Assembly (NCBI GenBank): GCA_014607495.2
Contig: CP053170.1
Coordinates: 5,332,001-5,396,000, forward strand
Reading direction: 5' to 3'
Source: Carposina sasakii
Lineage: Eukaryota > Arthropoda > Insecta > Lepidoptera > Carposinidae
Length of the DNA stretch: 64,000 bases
Shown here: one piece after another, positions 35,018 to 47,850 of the stretch
How positions within the stretch are numbered: position 1 is the first letter of the stretch
How the letters are laid out: each line of letters opens with the position of its first letter
The notes under the pieces: model-generated
What the model saw: the letters and a program-made list of their open reading frames with translations, nothing else
Database searches by the model: none
Told to the model about the DNA's origin: nothing
Program-made: the position numbers and the translations under genes

Positions 35018-36369
35018 ATTATTATTAGGGAACAGTGTGGAAGAATTCGAAAAGGGCTAAGGATAAATTGGCTGTAGTTCTGCAGAAAGAGACCAACAAT
35101 AAAAAACGAGTTTCGACATATTGACGTTTAATGCTGATTTATTTTATTTTTCTAAAATTCCCTTACGTTTTTCCTGAAAATTATTTATGTCATTTGATAG
35201 AAATAAATTTCGTGCAGAATATTAAATAGGTTTTACAGAGATTACAGTTATTTTTCATGTAATAATCTTGGTTAAAAAACAAGTAGTCGTTTCCTGCAGA
35301 ATATCACATACTTATAATACCATGACTAAATGAAAACGACCAAAACTGTAGTCGTTTTCTGCTAAATATGATATCACAAATTTTATTTTTATTGAAACGG
35401 TTATGAACGGGGTGTCCGATAAAAATTATATTTAGTAATTAACAAACCCGTCAACTTAAAAAACTTACCAAAATACTTAGCTAAAAAGGAAAAAAAAACA
35501 AGACATTACTATTTATTTCCTACTTATAGGAATTTGACAATCTTACGAGTAAATGGTCGTGGCCATAGAGTTCTAGTCAGGGATTTGATATCTCCTCTGT
35601 TCTAGTATAGGTACGAGCCGAACATGGAATGACAACAAAGTTCTATGTTGATTACCAAATATTAAAAGCAAAATACGACAAAATTACGGGACGAACGGAA
35701 AACCTAAATCGAAGACTGAAGCGACCATCTACGTAGGTAGTCTTTTTATGCAGAATAAAACATTGATAACATTAGTACTATAGGTTATTACCAAAACCGA
35801 CCGAGTGAAATAGCTGTGTTCTGCAGATTTAATGAATTAATAATATTTTAGTTGAAGAATAGTTCTTCAATCAGACCAACTCGACCAAGGTGACTGCTTT
35901 TAACTTATTTAATACTTGTTTTTCTTGTTGATCGTTTTCAACAATTTGTTCAATAATTGTGCTAAAAAACAGTCGATTTTACCAGAATATAGAGCAAAAA
36001 ATCTAGTTTGTGATGGCATAGCTAACTCATTTTGGCCAAAAATGGCTTTGGTCACTTTCTGCAGAACTACGGCCAATTGTGTATGGAGCTTGGCATATTA
36101 TATTTAAGAGGATATATTACTTAAGAATCGACATTCAAAGACAGTTCTCTGTCAGAACTCTGTTCTTAGCCCTTGTCGAATTCTTCGTCACTATGTTCCC
36201 TGATGATTATGTCTGTATCATAAGAAGAAATGGAAAAATAGAGAAACATCTTATCGAAAACAAATATTTGGCATTCATCACATCAATATTCTCACATAAA
36301 TAATCGTCCCTTGAGCCCAGTAGTAACTTTGGCCATGAATACAATGAGACAACACGTTAACCTAGTCTA
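35018..36369. other. No gene recognised
   Basis: AT-rich with repeated GTAGTCGTTTTCTGC and ATTCTGCAGAA-like phrases at about 35050-36070, suggesting an old degenerate repeat; no motif-bearing frame. Confidence 0.35.
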
Positions 36370-36500
36370 ACACTGTGATCCATAAGGTCATGTATCCCAG
36401 GTACCCACTAAGCAACGGTATATAAACAGAAACATATGATTGCATCTACCGGGATTCGTACCCAGGACCTATGGCGCCGCAGTCAGGATCACTACCAACT
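36370..36500 (-). mobile_element. tRNA-derived SINE, 5'-truncated
   Basis: Matches the body and B box of the copy at 23600-23820 (GGGTACGAATCCCGG) but stops at the A box; the head is replaced by unrelated sequence. Confidence 0.55.
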
Positions 36501-37013
36501 AAAGTCATAAATGTAGGTAGTCTAAATAAATAGTCATAAGTTTCCGATTCTATTAATTAGTTCTCCTGCACGTAAATTAAAACACAGTCAGAGCCACTGC
36601 ACTGAAAATCAGTCAGCATGACCCACTTCCAGCACTCAAATGCAGTCCGTCCAGCCGGGCTTATCGGTCGTGGCAGCTGCTGATTACAGCATTACTGATA
36701 AGAGGACAAATAAACAAACAGTTTCTATGCAAATACAAGGGTTTTGTAATTATCTAGCCGTTTCCCGCGACTCTATCAACCCGACGTTGTTATATCATGT
36801 AGGAACTCTGTTACATAATACCTACAAATATAGAGGTATTGATATTTCGGAAACCATTTCATCATTGAGCATCCTAGATATAGCAAGTACATTTTAGATA
36901 TATCACAGATTTCATTATTTCTTCTTCTTCCTGTTCAGTCCCATTAATTTGGGGTTGGCACAATATGTAGGTACTCTTCTTCCATTCATCCCTATTATCC
37001 ATTTTATTCTTCA

Positions 37014-37222
37014 CTAGTGGACGCCCGCGAATGCGTCCGCGTGGTCTGCAGAAAAAACAAAATGTCGTAATTATCCGGGATAAACATTTTCACGGGATAA
37101 AAAGTAGCCTATATGTTACCTGTCATAATATATTTCTGAAAACTGCATTGAAATCGGTTCAGCCGTTTCTGAGATTAGCGTGCACAAACATCGATCTGTT
37201 ACAATTTTATTATATGTAGTAT
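37014..37222 (-). mobile_element. Helitron-like element, reverse
   Basis: Plus strand reads CTAGTGGACGCCCGCGAATG, GGGATAAAAAGTAGCC, AGATTAGCGTGCACAAACAT and TTTTATTATATGTAGTATA; a short copy of the family at 50915-51246. Confidence 0.55.
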
Positions 37223-37609
37223 ACTTGGATACGAATATAGATAGAAGAAGTTTGCACACAAATAAGTAATATTTTTATTCAGAGAAGAAATAATAATTTC
37301 ATCCAGCAAACCAATCGAGAAAGGGATCACCATCAGAATGTTTATCAAAATAAAATACTTATGTAATAAAACACGATGATGATGATTCTCCAAAAGTTCT
37401 ACCTAAATAACTGGTACTAGTTGGGCTGTAGTTCCTCTATTAATAGATTCATTAACCATGGTCATTAAGTTATTACACCTATTATCTGAGTCCATTAGAA
37501 CTGACAGCCTCCTATCGCGACAATACTTTTAACGACCTTAGGACGATAACGAACACAATATTGTGGTGGTGGGTGGAGGCGATCGGTATTGTAGATAAAC
37601 GCAACGGTA

Positions 37610-37845
37610 ACTAGGTTTTAGGGTTTTGTTAACACCAACCCATATCTGCCCATGGGTATCGTAAGAGGCGATTAAGTTTCCTGGAGATGGGCAGCAGTGC
37701 CTCCCGTGTTGATATAGTCCGAAAATCATTCTGCGGTCACCAACCCGCGGCCGTGGTGACTATGGACAAAAAGCCCCCTAGGCAACAGCCTTGTTGCGTG
37801 CCCTGGGCGAGGCCTTCCTCCAGCAGTGGGCTGCAATATAGGTAG
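37610..37845 (+). mobile_element. Non-LTR retroelement/SINE tail
   Basis: GATGGGCAGCAGTGCCTCCC to CCTCCAGCAGTGGGCTGCAA; degenerate member of the 34752-35017 family. Confidence 0.6.
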
Positions 37846-37858
37846 ACTGTGTTTTATA

Positions 37859-39462
37859 CTAGTGGCCCGCCCTCGCTTCGCTTCGGTACATATCCTCTAA
37901 AATTTGGAATTCCCGTTTGTCCCGTTCCCGTGGGAATTTCGGGAAATTCGTTCTTAGTGCATCGTCGCACTTCCTAACGAATATACATGCCCGATTTCTG
38001 ATTTATATGTATAGCGGTTTTCGTAAAAAAAAATATAATTCCCATTTGTCCTGTTCTGGTGGAAATTTCGATAAATATGTTTTCAGTGCCTCCTCACACT
38101 CCCTACCAAATTTCATAATTATATTGTGTCAAATGGTTTTCGTTAAAATTGGGTTTTACAGTTTGTCCAGTTCCCGTGGAAATTACGGGAAATCCGTTCT
38201 TTGTGCTCCCTAGCAGTCTCTAATGAACAATTTTCGATTTCAACTTCATAAGTATAGCGGTTTTCTTACAAATTTCGAAATCCAGTTTGTTCCGTTTCGG
38301 TGGGAATTTCGAGAAATATGTTCTTCAGTACTTTCCTTACACTCCCTACCGAATATACCTGTCATATTTCATCTCTATATGTCATGTGGTTTTCGTAAAA
38401 ACTTGAAATTCCTGTTTGTGCCGTTCCCATGAGAATTTCGGGAAACCCGTTCATAATGGTCTTTAACACCCCCTAACAAACGTGCACACCAAATTTCATC
38501 TGTGTACGTCAAACGGTTTATTTTTATACTTATTGAATAAGCTTTTGTTCCGGTACAGTGGAAAATTTCGGAAAAAATTTGGAATTCCCGTCTGCCCCAT
38601 TCCCATGGGAATTACGGGAAATCCGTTTTTAGTGCTCTCTTAGACACCCTAACGAACATTACACACAAAATTTTATCTTATTTGACGGAAAGCTGGAAGG
38701 GAGTGGGTGCATTTTACTTGTGAAATTAAAAATTTATTTGTATCTGTCCGTTTCTTCCGTGGGCTCATGTAGGTATATTGTTTTTGCAGTTCTTTTTGAT
38801 TTTGACTAATTTTACACTCGTTTTAAGAATTTTCCCGACATTTCCATTCATCGTCATTATCATCCACCATAAATTCAGAAATCATCAGTATTGGCTGTAT
38901 GGATGCTGTATTCCTTATGCCCTTTCTTCGGGATAAACAAAAAAAATCTGTCATGTTGTGTCATGTCATCTGTACGTTACAGAATAATAAATTCCCCAGA
39001 ACCCGTGATCACGCACACATTTAAAGCAACTTTTAGTAGGTCAAATTTTTAGAACCTATTTACTGTATTTAAAAAACTGATAATATTTTATCGATTTGGC
39101 AATAATCGGCGGGTAAGAAGAGCGGAAGATGCGGGATTTTTGACTCGTTTTTGCTTCTCTACCCGGAACACATCTGTCATTGAGGACTCCTTCTGGGGAC
39201 TTGTTATTCTATGGTGTATGTCAAACATATACCTCCATGCGTCAAATGGTTAAAAAAAATTGCAATTAAATTCATATTTATTCCAGCCCAGTGGAAATTA
39301 TGCGAAACCCTATAGCGAAACCTAATAATCATCCAGGTCCAATAAGGATTCTAACGGTGGAAGAATTTTTGAAATCGGTCCAGCAGTTTCGCAGCCTATT
39401 CGCTGCAAATAAACAAACAAACAAACAATCAAAGTTTACCTCTTTATAATATTACTATATGT
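37859..39462 (-). mobile_element. Helitron-like element with expanded minisatellite
   Basis: Minus strand begins TCTATACATATAGTAATA near 39462 and ends GGCGGGCCACTAG at about 37859, preceded on the plus strand by A and matching Helitron-type TC...CTAG ends. Interior has at least six to seven degenerate units of the 22781-23588 minisatellite plus unique sequence at 38700-39240. Confidence 0.6.
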
Positions 39463-39643
39463 ATAGATATAGAAAAACAAACAAGTCAAAGTACATATGT
39501 AGGCTGATAAATTTAAGGGGGTAATAATTTTAGTTTTACACAATGTAGGCACTAATAATTTTGCGGGGAACAGCAAACTTCGCAAAGTTATCGATACATT
39601 ATTAGTATAAAGTGGTCCGACTATCTATGTATATACAATAGGT

Positions 39644-40783
39644 AATAGAATTATAACCTATGGAAAGTGTGTTCCAACCAAACGCAAGGCGAAAAAATAG
39701 GCATAAAATATCGACTTGACGTATGCATGACATAAAATTAATGTTGCCTTAAAAATGTTTTTTCCTAGATGTGGGGAAATAGTCGATAAAATTATTATTG
39801 ATGCTGAGAAGTACACTGATTTGCACACTCTTGTAGAATTATTGTGAAATTTAAATATATTAAAAGGAGATGATCGGACTTTTCCACATAATTGGTCCAA
39901 AAGTGTGACAAAAAAATACAATATTCTGTTAAAAATTGTCCCTCTGAATAATTTGTCATTATGTCAACAAAGCTGTGAGGCCATTCTCCGTGGTTTTATT
40001 TCATTCAATAAAGGAAAGAACGATGCCCATTTTAAAGATCTAATGTTTAAACATAATATTATAGTAACGATATGTATAGTTTTAAATAATTCGGTGAGAG
40101 AGCTTGCAGGTAATTCCAAAATCAATCAAAGACAAAGTAGATCCAACTACTTTTACCTACAATCTGCATGTTTAAAAATAGGGTAAAATTTCACACTTAT
40201 GGCAACATTTTGTTTTCAATGACAGATAAAAAAATATGAAAATTTAATTGTGTATTTATTGTTTTATCAATAGAATTATAACCCATAGAAAGTGTGTTCC
40301 AACCAAACGCAAGGCGAAAAAACAGGCATAAAATATCGACTTGACGTAAACATGACATAAAATTAACGTTGCCATAAAAATGTTTTTTCCCTAGATGTGG
40401 GGAAATAAATTTATTATTGACGCTAAGAAGTATACTGATTTGCAAATTATTGTAGAATTATCGTGAAATTTAAATATAAAATATATTAAAAGGAAATGAT
40501 CGGACTTTTCCACATCATTGGTCCAAAAGTGCTGGACAAAAAAATACTATATTCTGTTAAAATTTGTCCCTCTGAATAATTTGTCATTATGTCAACAAAG
40601 CTGTGAGGCCATTCTCCGTGGTTTTATTTCATTCAACAAAGGAAAGGACGATGCCCATTTTAAAGATCTAATTTCAATTGAACATAATATTATAGTAACC
40701 ATATGCATAGTTTTAAATGATTCAGTGAGAGAGCTTGCACGTAATTCCACAATCAATCAAAGACAAAATATATCCAACTACTA
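39644..40783. repeat. Tandem 625-bp duplication inside the P-like element
   Basis: Copy 1 is 39644-40268 and copy 2 starts at 40269; both begin AATAGAATTATAACC and are highly similar to CAAAGACAAA/CCAACTAC. Copy 1 then runs straight into TTTTACCTACAATCTGC, whereas copy 2 meets that sequence only at about 41973, after 1.19 kb of unique DNA holding THAP exon 2. Copy 1 is thus equivalent to an internally deleted copy joined at a short microhomology. Confidence 0.75.
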
Positions 40784-41474
40784 GTTCCGCCACTGTTTGA
40801 AGTTCAGAGAATAATTATCACATAAATATTATTAACTTAACAAAATTAATATTAAAATATTTATTTAAATATAAAGAGGTATATTTATTTATGGGAGCTA
40901 AATGAACCTGAATAAAAAATGTATGGCGGTGCTAGTAAATCGATTTATTTCGCCTTAAAGCAAAAATATATTTTCATTATGATTATGATGCCGCCCCAGG
41001 TTTAATAATAAAATAAAGATGGGTATGTAGACTTATTTATTTTAAAATTACTTAAAATGCCTCGCCAATTATAAAAGTATTGTAAATAAAATTGGTCTGA
41101 ACGATAGTCAGTAGTATTTTCAAATATATTTACCAAAACGGAAAACTTAACTTTGTTTTCATAAAAACAACATGAAATACATACTAAGTTATTTCAAACT
41201 AATACTAACACTAGTAATACTACTATCTACTAATACTAATATCTACTAATATACTAGTTTACCAATACCTATTACTTATTATTATAATAAGTATTATTCT
41301 ATAGATTACATTTGTACAACATATATTTAAGTCCTGGAAGAACGAGACACAAAGACTCAACATTCACATCTTTATGTGAAATACTTATAAAATAGTAGGA
41401 TGATTTATTATCGTATAGTAGAATTTATATTTAGTTTTGACTATTACTTCACTAACGACATACGAGTACAGTAC

Positions 41475-42203
41475 CTTCGTGGGGACGGCGTTTTGACGTA
41501 ATTTACATAAGCCACCTTTAGTTATGTACGTATAACTTTCATCAAAATGAGCAGAACATATACGTGACTGTGGTTTTGGTTTCCATGTATCTTCTCTCCG
41601 ATTGAGTCTTACAATTTTTATCCAATTGTCAGTAGTTATTGAGTTAGCAGGAAATCTAAAATTCCAGAGTAATGAAAGAATCTGTTTTTATTCCTATCTT
41701 CTTTTTCTTCTTTAAATATTAAAAATTTAAATATATAAATATAGGCACGGTTCAGGGTTCCGGAACAGAAGTCAGAACCCTGAAAATAACATAATATGCA
41801 TGTGTTATAATTAATAAAGTTTCATTAGCCGACTCCATTTGGACGGAATACGCTCATTCTCGTTTTTTAATTAAGTTGTCATAAAATGTCATAATTTTAT
41901 TATATTTCTTATAACAAGAAGACTGTAGGTAAGTATAACCGGAGTATTCATAATTGCGATAGGTAGTTACCTTCACTTTTACCTACAATCTGCATGTTTA
42001 AAAATAGGGTAAAATTTCACACACATGGCAACATTTTGTTCCGAATGACAGATTTAAAAAATATGAAAATTTTATTGTGTATTTATTGTTTAATAATGAA
42101 ATTGCGTAAAAACATCAAATATTTACCGGTGAAATGTGATGTTATTTCGTTTCTTATGTTTTTGAGCATAGTTTTGGCAGGATGTCAGCACACATTTCAT
42201 CAT
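41475..42203 (-). pseudogene. THAP DNA-binding domain of the P-like element, two exons
   Basis: Exon 1 (42127-42203) reads MMKCVLTSCQNYAQKHKKRN NITFH and ends at a donor CG|GTAAAT. Exon 2 (41475-41655) follows an acceptor GGAATTTTAG and reads FPANSITTDNWIKIVRLNRR, then SRICSAHFDESY and LCKLRQNAVPTK. Joined in phase these give the C2CH zinc-binding set (C-x4-C and C-x2-H), the invariant Trp, FP and the AVPT box of a complete THAP domain. The frame closes soon after AVPT (possible donor AAG|GTACTG), and no transposase catalytic region was found downstream. Confidence 0.8.
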
Positions 42204-42386
42204 GGTAAGTCCTTTAGGTTGACATACACACGTAGCCACTGACCGCTGTGCACTGAATGACAGAGCCGCGATTGGTTCAAATTTGCACCCATAAAAATTC
42301 CTCAAATCGGCCTTCGGACTATACTTCTATAGGTTATATTTCTATTGTTTTATCAATGAAATTACGTAAAAACATCAAATATTTAC

Positions 42387-42463
42387 CGGTGAAATGTGAT
42401 GTTATTTATTTTCTTATGTTTTTGAGCATAGTTTTGGCAGGATCTCAGTGCACATTTCGTCAT
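42387..42463 (-). pseudogene. Second copy of THAP exon 1
   Basis: Same length (77 nt) and donor as exon 1 at 42127-42203. Reads MTKCALRSCQNYAQKHKKIN NITFH and keeps the C-x4-C pair. It is the distal of two tandem copies about 260 bp apart, so transcripts could use either first exon. Confidence 0.78.
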
Positions 42464-43086
42464 GGTAAGTCCTTTAGGTTGACATACACACGTAGCCACT
42501 GACCGCTGAGCACTGAATGACAGAGCCGCGATTGGTTCAAATTTGCACCCATAAAAATTCCTAAAATCGGCCTTCGGACTATACTTCTATAGGTTATAAT
42601 TCTATTCAATAGGTATTATAAATCTCAGACAGTGTTAGGTTATCAAGTATCGGGTTGCAGTATCTAGCTAGCTACAAGGTTAATTTACCTACTCATAAAT
42701 TATTAAATGCACATTAGTTTCAATATTATAGATTGTTACGAAATTGCAACGGCTAATAAGCAATTAGTAATAACGAATCAGCATTCTCTATGTTATTCCC
42801 CTGGGTATTTAGGTGCCGACATTGTTATTTTGTTATCATTTGATCACTTAGTCATCATTTTATTTTCAAATTATTTGTGTCATCAAATTTTGATCCAATT
42901 ACTCGAAGGCCAATCAACACCGTTGTTAAATTAGTGAGAACAACGATAGCAAAGTGTCAAATCTATAGTTAAATAACAGCTAAATCAACAATTGAACCGT
43001 TAACGGCTGATTAGCGTTCCAGAAACAGTGCCTAAAAATAACAGATGTATTTACTTATTATGAGAATATTCTCTCTCTTATAACAT

Positions 43087-43300
43087 CACTAGAATACATC
43101 AGCTGCATCTCCTTCCAGGCATGTCGTAAGAGTCGACTAAGAGAAACTCGGGCATTCTCTCAGGCGATATGCCAGCAACTACGTCACTGATCATTTACAC
43201 CTATTATGCTAAACGTGTCTGTGCGATCTCCTTTACGATCCTATAGCGCTGGCTATCCAATTTTGGGAAAACAGCCGTGTCTATATGACGTGTGTATACT
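43087..43300 (+). repeat. Dispersed SINE-like repeat, best forward copy
   Basis: ACTAGAATACATCAGCTGCA, then CCTTCCAGGCATGTCG through ACAGCCGTGTCTATATGACG. The longest copy of this family in the window. Confidence 0.6.
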
Positions 43301-43429
43301 TATATATAACCTAATACAAACTCCAGTGAACCCAAACGCGTTGAATTTACAACGTAAATAGCTTCGAGTGACATTTGTGGTGATTCTATCCTTTATTTTC
43401 ATCTCGAAAGCCGGCTATAAACAGAGTTG

Positions 43430-43670
43430 GTTGTAAGTCTGTGGCCGACTGCAACCGACAGGGCTACGCGACGCGTGTGTTGTCGCGACACGTGAAATTT
43501 AGGATAGCCTGGCGATAGTTAATGCGACATGTCACTTGCGAGTAGTTACACGCGACAGGACTATACGACGAGAGTTTCGTCGCGGCACGTCAATATAGGA
43601 TACCTAGGTGATGGCTAAGGTGATTGTCACAACTGTCGACAGAGCTATGCGACGCGACACGTCAAAATGT
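43430..43670. repeat. Short tandem of CpG-rich palindromic units
   Basis: Two to three degenerate units of about 115 bp, each with GCTACGCGACGCG, TCGTCGCG-CACGTCAA and GGATAxCCTxGxGATGG. The ACGCGACG...CGTCGCG parts are self-complementary. No coding evidence. Confidence 0.5.
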
Positions 43671-44660
43671 TTAATTAATTTTCTATTTAGAGGCTCTTGG
43701 TATACACTAAATAGGAGTAAGCAGACACCTTCCTTATTTACCTGCGCTTCGTCCAAATTCGATAAAACCGTTTTATTTTTACAGTCTGTTAAACGTAATT
43801 TAACCCTATCTGAATCCCTTGACTTTCTACTCGTATGTTTACGATGTGGTCGTGTGGTTTATCAGCGTGCATGTATGGCAAGCCTTAGTGTTTCAGCATT
43901 GGAATGAACTCGTGTATTTTTGTCCCCACAAAATATATAATAATATTTTTCTTGTTGCGTGCTAAAACAACTTAAAAGTAAATAACTGCCTTCATAATGA
44001 AAGGAAAATTATAAATCATAGCGTTAGGCCCCCTTCGGCCAGATAGACCGATGACTTGAAGAAGGCGGCTGGTAGTAACTAGATAGCAAAAACGGGAGAA
44101 CAAGCCTTGTGCCGTGCTGTGGGTGGGCCTACGTCCAGCAGTGGACTGCACTTGGCTGATCTATGTAAAATTATGTACCTTAAAGCCGATGGAATCGTGG
44201 AGGGACTCATAGCCACCTCATGCAACTTGTGTGGCATGTTCGTAATTTCTCACCTCCATGTAAAGTTACATAATTCCCGTGCACGATTTTTGAACTAACC
44301 ATTTTTGTATGCAGTTACTGAGATTAATTTTGTCATACACTGAGCTACTAGCGCCATCATGATGGGAACTATCGGGTGACGCACTATACCAGTCTGACCA
44401 CCTCAAATGGATTCAGTTCGAAATGCAAATATCGAAGATGGCAGTCGCCTAACGGTCGAGGCGAATAGAGCAGCTAGATATTCAATATACAGAACATGTA
44501 AGTTGTTACTTTAGTTATAGCATTCTAACTGTAATTTCTAGCTCTACAAGAGATGTGGCCTATATTGTGGTTAAATCACGGGGTATTATAAAACAAAAGG
44601 ATATAAAAGTCGATCTTTGAGCTGTAGGTATAATGTAAATAATCCTTTAGTAATCTTATA

Positions 44661-44931
44661 CAGGGTGTAACAAAAGGGGTATGTTAAGCAAAATGCTATA
44701 TAAGTAGCCCACTAAAATGAACCTACCCACAAAATTTCAGTCTCGACTTCACATGGTTATTTTTCGAAATAGTATGGAGAATTCTTCCTAAACTCAGGAA
44801 TATTCATACAATCTTGAAAAATAAACATGTGATTTCGAGACTTAAATTTTGTGAATAGGTTCTCTATAGTGGGATATTTGCATAGCTTTTCGCTTAACAT
44901 ACCCTTTCTGTTACATTCTGTATAATTCAAA
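44661..44931. repeat. Dispersed MITE-like repeat, copy 2, with long inverted arms
   Basis: Left arm GTGTAACAAAAGGGGTATGT pairs with the right arm (reversed) over about 50 bases including TATGTTAAGC and the CCCACTA block. No coding capacity. Confidence 0.6.
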
Positions 44932-45759
44932 CCTTATCATAAAACAGTGATGCCCCTGAACAAGATAAAATTCAACAGAAACCATCTAATCCCATAGGTA
45001 CTCATCAGCAGACCAGAAAGCTAACACATGCCCTGAATGTGGGGTTAATCAATTCAGTACATACAAAAGGGCGCAGCCCATAAAGGCATTCTAAAAAGGA
45101 GGTGGCATAACCAAAGACTTCGTATCGTGTCTTCCTAACAATGTTTAAGTTCTTCATTATCAGCATGAGTCAGCCCACATTCACCCACTGCTGGGAATAG
45201 GCCTCTTCGCTACTACTCGGTCCTGTGCTTTCCACAGCCACGCCTACAGTCTAACTAAACTAATCATTATAAACGTTTTGATCGTTGTTTGCAACGAATA
45301 GACTCCGAAACTACCGATTTCAATATTTCGTACACCATTCGAATCATGGTGTGTGAACCCTGCTGAACATAGAAGATAATTATTTTCGTTGATTATTTTG
45401 AAAAACAAGTGCAGCCAGTGGACAGTGCACACTGCGCTGCACTTACATTAATAATCGCAACTCTTTTTGTCCCCCCTCCATGATCCAGCCCGTACCATCA
45501 GCTTTGTGATAACCAATACAGACATACAGCTCCGTGCTGTACACTTCGCGGTAGGTTGTACAGGCAGATAGGAAAACTACTGGCGAAATAGTTTAAATTT
45601 TCCAAGGTATCACCAGCGTTATCATCTTTGTCAGTTTTTATAATGCATTATAATTTAAAAATTAGGATTTACTTCACATTATGGGGATAGGTTAGGCTTC
45701 TTCTAGACTTACCTACGTTTTCAAGTCTACATAGCACAACTACTTACTTTATAAATTAT

Positions 45760-45965
45760 ACTGTACAAGTCAGTAGAGGGACATGAGGGTCTTGGTGTTT
45801 TATAGGCGATGGGCTGACCATCTGTCACTACTAACCGAACTTGTACATCTCAACTATACCCTCAAAATTTGGTCAGAATGGTGCCAACCATGTGGTTCTA
45901 TCGGCCCTTGGTGCTCTGCCTACCCCGTAAGGGATACAGGCGTTATTGTATGTATGTATGTATTC
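45760..45965 (-). repeat. Dispersed repeat with CATA tail, copy 3, reverse
   Basis: Reverse orientation: ACAAGTCAGTAGAGGGACAT ... TACCCCGTAAGGGATA ... (GTAT)n. Same family as 15068-15350. Confidence 0.65.
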
Positions 45966-47639
45966 TCATAGTTAATGTAGGTAAATTTTAGAACTTTAGA
46001 ACAAATTACCTATTACTAGTTTTAGTGTTAAAATATTTTAGTCCTTGCCTAACTTTAATTGTAGGATATCAGAAAAACATGCCTAATTATAATGGGTGTT
46101 TAATTATTCTACTCTTAGCTAGAAGTGGGTATCTAATGAGCGAATGGCCTTTGAAACTGCTAACTCAATTAGTTCAATTAATTACAGTAAGGAACGTCCA
46201 AACAAGGCCCAGTCTATTAAAATGTAAATTATAGACATGGACAAATACATCTGCGTAATTTAAATTGTGACCGTAAAAAAATAATATTATACTTTTATTG
46301 CAATAATAAAACTGGAAAACTTTTTGGAATACTTTTTGTTTATTTTTTAACCTGTCTTATTATCATATTGGCAACATGATTTACGTCAGGACTTACGTCC
46401 TTTGCCGGTGAAATCTCCGTAAGAAGTTTTGCTCCCCTATGTACTCGTAGGTGTAATAGTTTACTTAAAATTTATTGACTTTGACTTGGTACAAAAATAT
46501 AAATATAAAGTACATAAATCATCTTTTAAAAAGTTCTCAAAACACTGTTCCAAGTGTATCCCACATTACATATTCCCCACACGCGTCGCACACACGACAC
46601 GACAAACACGGGTATGTTTACACGCAGCTTCGTTTGGGCAGGCCGGTGCGGCATTCCTCATCGGCCATTGTTGCTGGCGCTGCTTTGCAATTCAAGATGC
46701 ATGTTTTTTTATGTAATGAGGGATTTTCTGGCAACCAAAATACCAAAATACTTTTATCTTTGTTGCGTATGAGTTATGTATGTTATATCGGACCGGATTA
46801 GGCAACTAAGGGCATTTTACTACCAAAGATGTGATTTAGGTATATTTAGATTTAATATCCACCAATCGTATAGATCTATTGGTCAACGAGCATAATATTA
46901 ATTTGATTGGATATCAAACGCATCCATAGCAACTTAGCTAGCATATCTCCGGCGGAAAACAACCCATCACACTCTTTTTAGGCGATTTTGTCTACCTACT
47001 TTTTGCTTTTGATTCTTATCAGGAAATTTAGATCATCAAGCAGATATTATTATTGGCAAAGTATTCTAAATAAGTCCTTATGGGGATGATCTTACCTTCT
47101 TATTCTTTACTGTACACAGAAAACATAAACGATAATATATTAACAAAGATAATGTACAAAGGCGAGCTTATGTTTAGCGATTTCTTCCATCCGACCAGTT
47201 AAAATTCGCTTCGCTAAAATTGAGATCTTTTCAGGCAACTTGACAGTGGTTTTCACATTAACATTGAAGAATCCATACCTAATGATAATAAATTAGTGAC
47301 TGACTCTTAGAAAACAACATGCAGTTTCATGAGATTTCTTGAGCAGAGCACCAAGGGCCGATAGAACCACATTTAATTGATATGTATTTAATGATTTCCC
47401 TAGTAAGATTATAAGACCGGCTTGACTTGTGTAATTTTTATGATCCATTAAAAATGTCAATCAATGTACTTTAGAAATCGATATGGACATCCGGTGCATA
47501 GGACATCCGCTCCGGACACGACACGTTATCCACGGTCGGATAGGAGATAAAAAGTGACCCGTTTACAGGATACGATGTAATAAATCTGTCGTTTAGCTAC
47601 ACGAAATTGATAGAAGGAGCAGCCGGTTTTTTTACATAA

Positions 47640-47850
47640 GTATTACGACACAACTTTGTTCCTAAATATGAGGAGAGCCAGAAATTCAGGATCGCAGAGT
47701 AAATCCTACAGTAACGTTTCGCATAGTGGAGTCCGAGACAAATTTGTAGCTCATCGCCTCAAAGAACGCCCTTAAATTCCGTAGTGGACGCTTCGACATG
47801 CATAGAAGGAGATGACACTGATGTATTCTAGTAAAGCCCGGCATCAATAA
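47640..47850 (-). repeat. Dispersed SINE-like repeat, reverse copy
   Basis: Degenerate reverse copy with TAGCTCATCGCC and GATGACACTGATGTATTCTA. Confidence 0.5.

Larger units (their letters stand above)
39644..42606 (-). mobile_element. P-like DNA transposon with THAP domain, 8-bp target duplication
   Basis: 2963 bp bounded by inverted ends AATAGAATTATAACCTAT(G/A)GAA and flanked by identical CAATAGGT at 39636-39643 and 42607-42614. The minus strand encodes a THAP zinc finger in two exons. THAP plus an 8-bp duplication is the combination of P-superfamily elements (Kolobok elements also carry THAP but duplicate TTAA). The body is internally duplicated: 39644-40268 and 40269-40783 are tandem copies of one end, and 42096-42346 and 42356-42606 are tandem copies of the other. 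No catalytic domain survives. Confidence 0.75.

Noticed and set aside
41994..42502. Two similar plus-strand ORFs with signal-peptide-like starts (MKLRKNIKYLPVKC..FLMFLSIVLAG) followed by GTAAGT.
   Set aside because: The same DNA on the minus strand encodes the duplicated THAP first exon with zinc ligands and splice donor; the hydrophobic plus-strand frame is its shadow.
46429..46801. Three overlapping plus-strand ORFs of 72-108 codons.
   Set aside because: All phases are open by chance; no motif, splice sites or codon bias.
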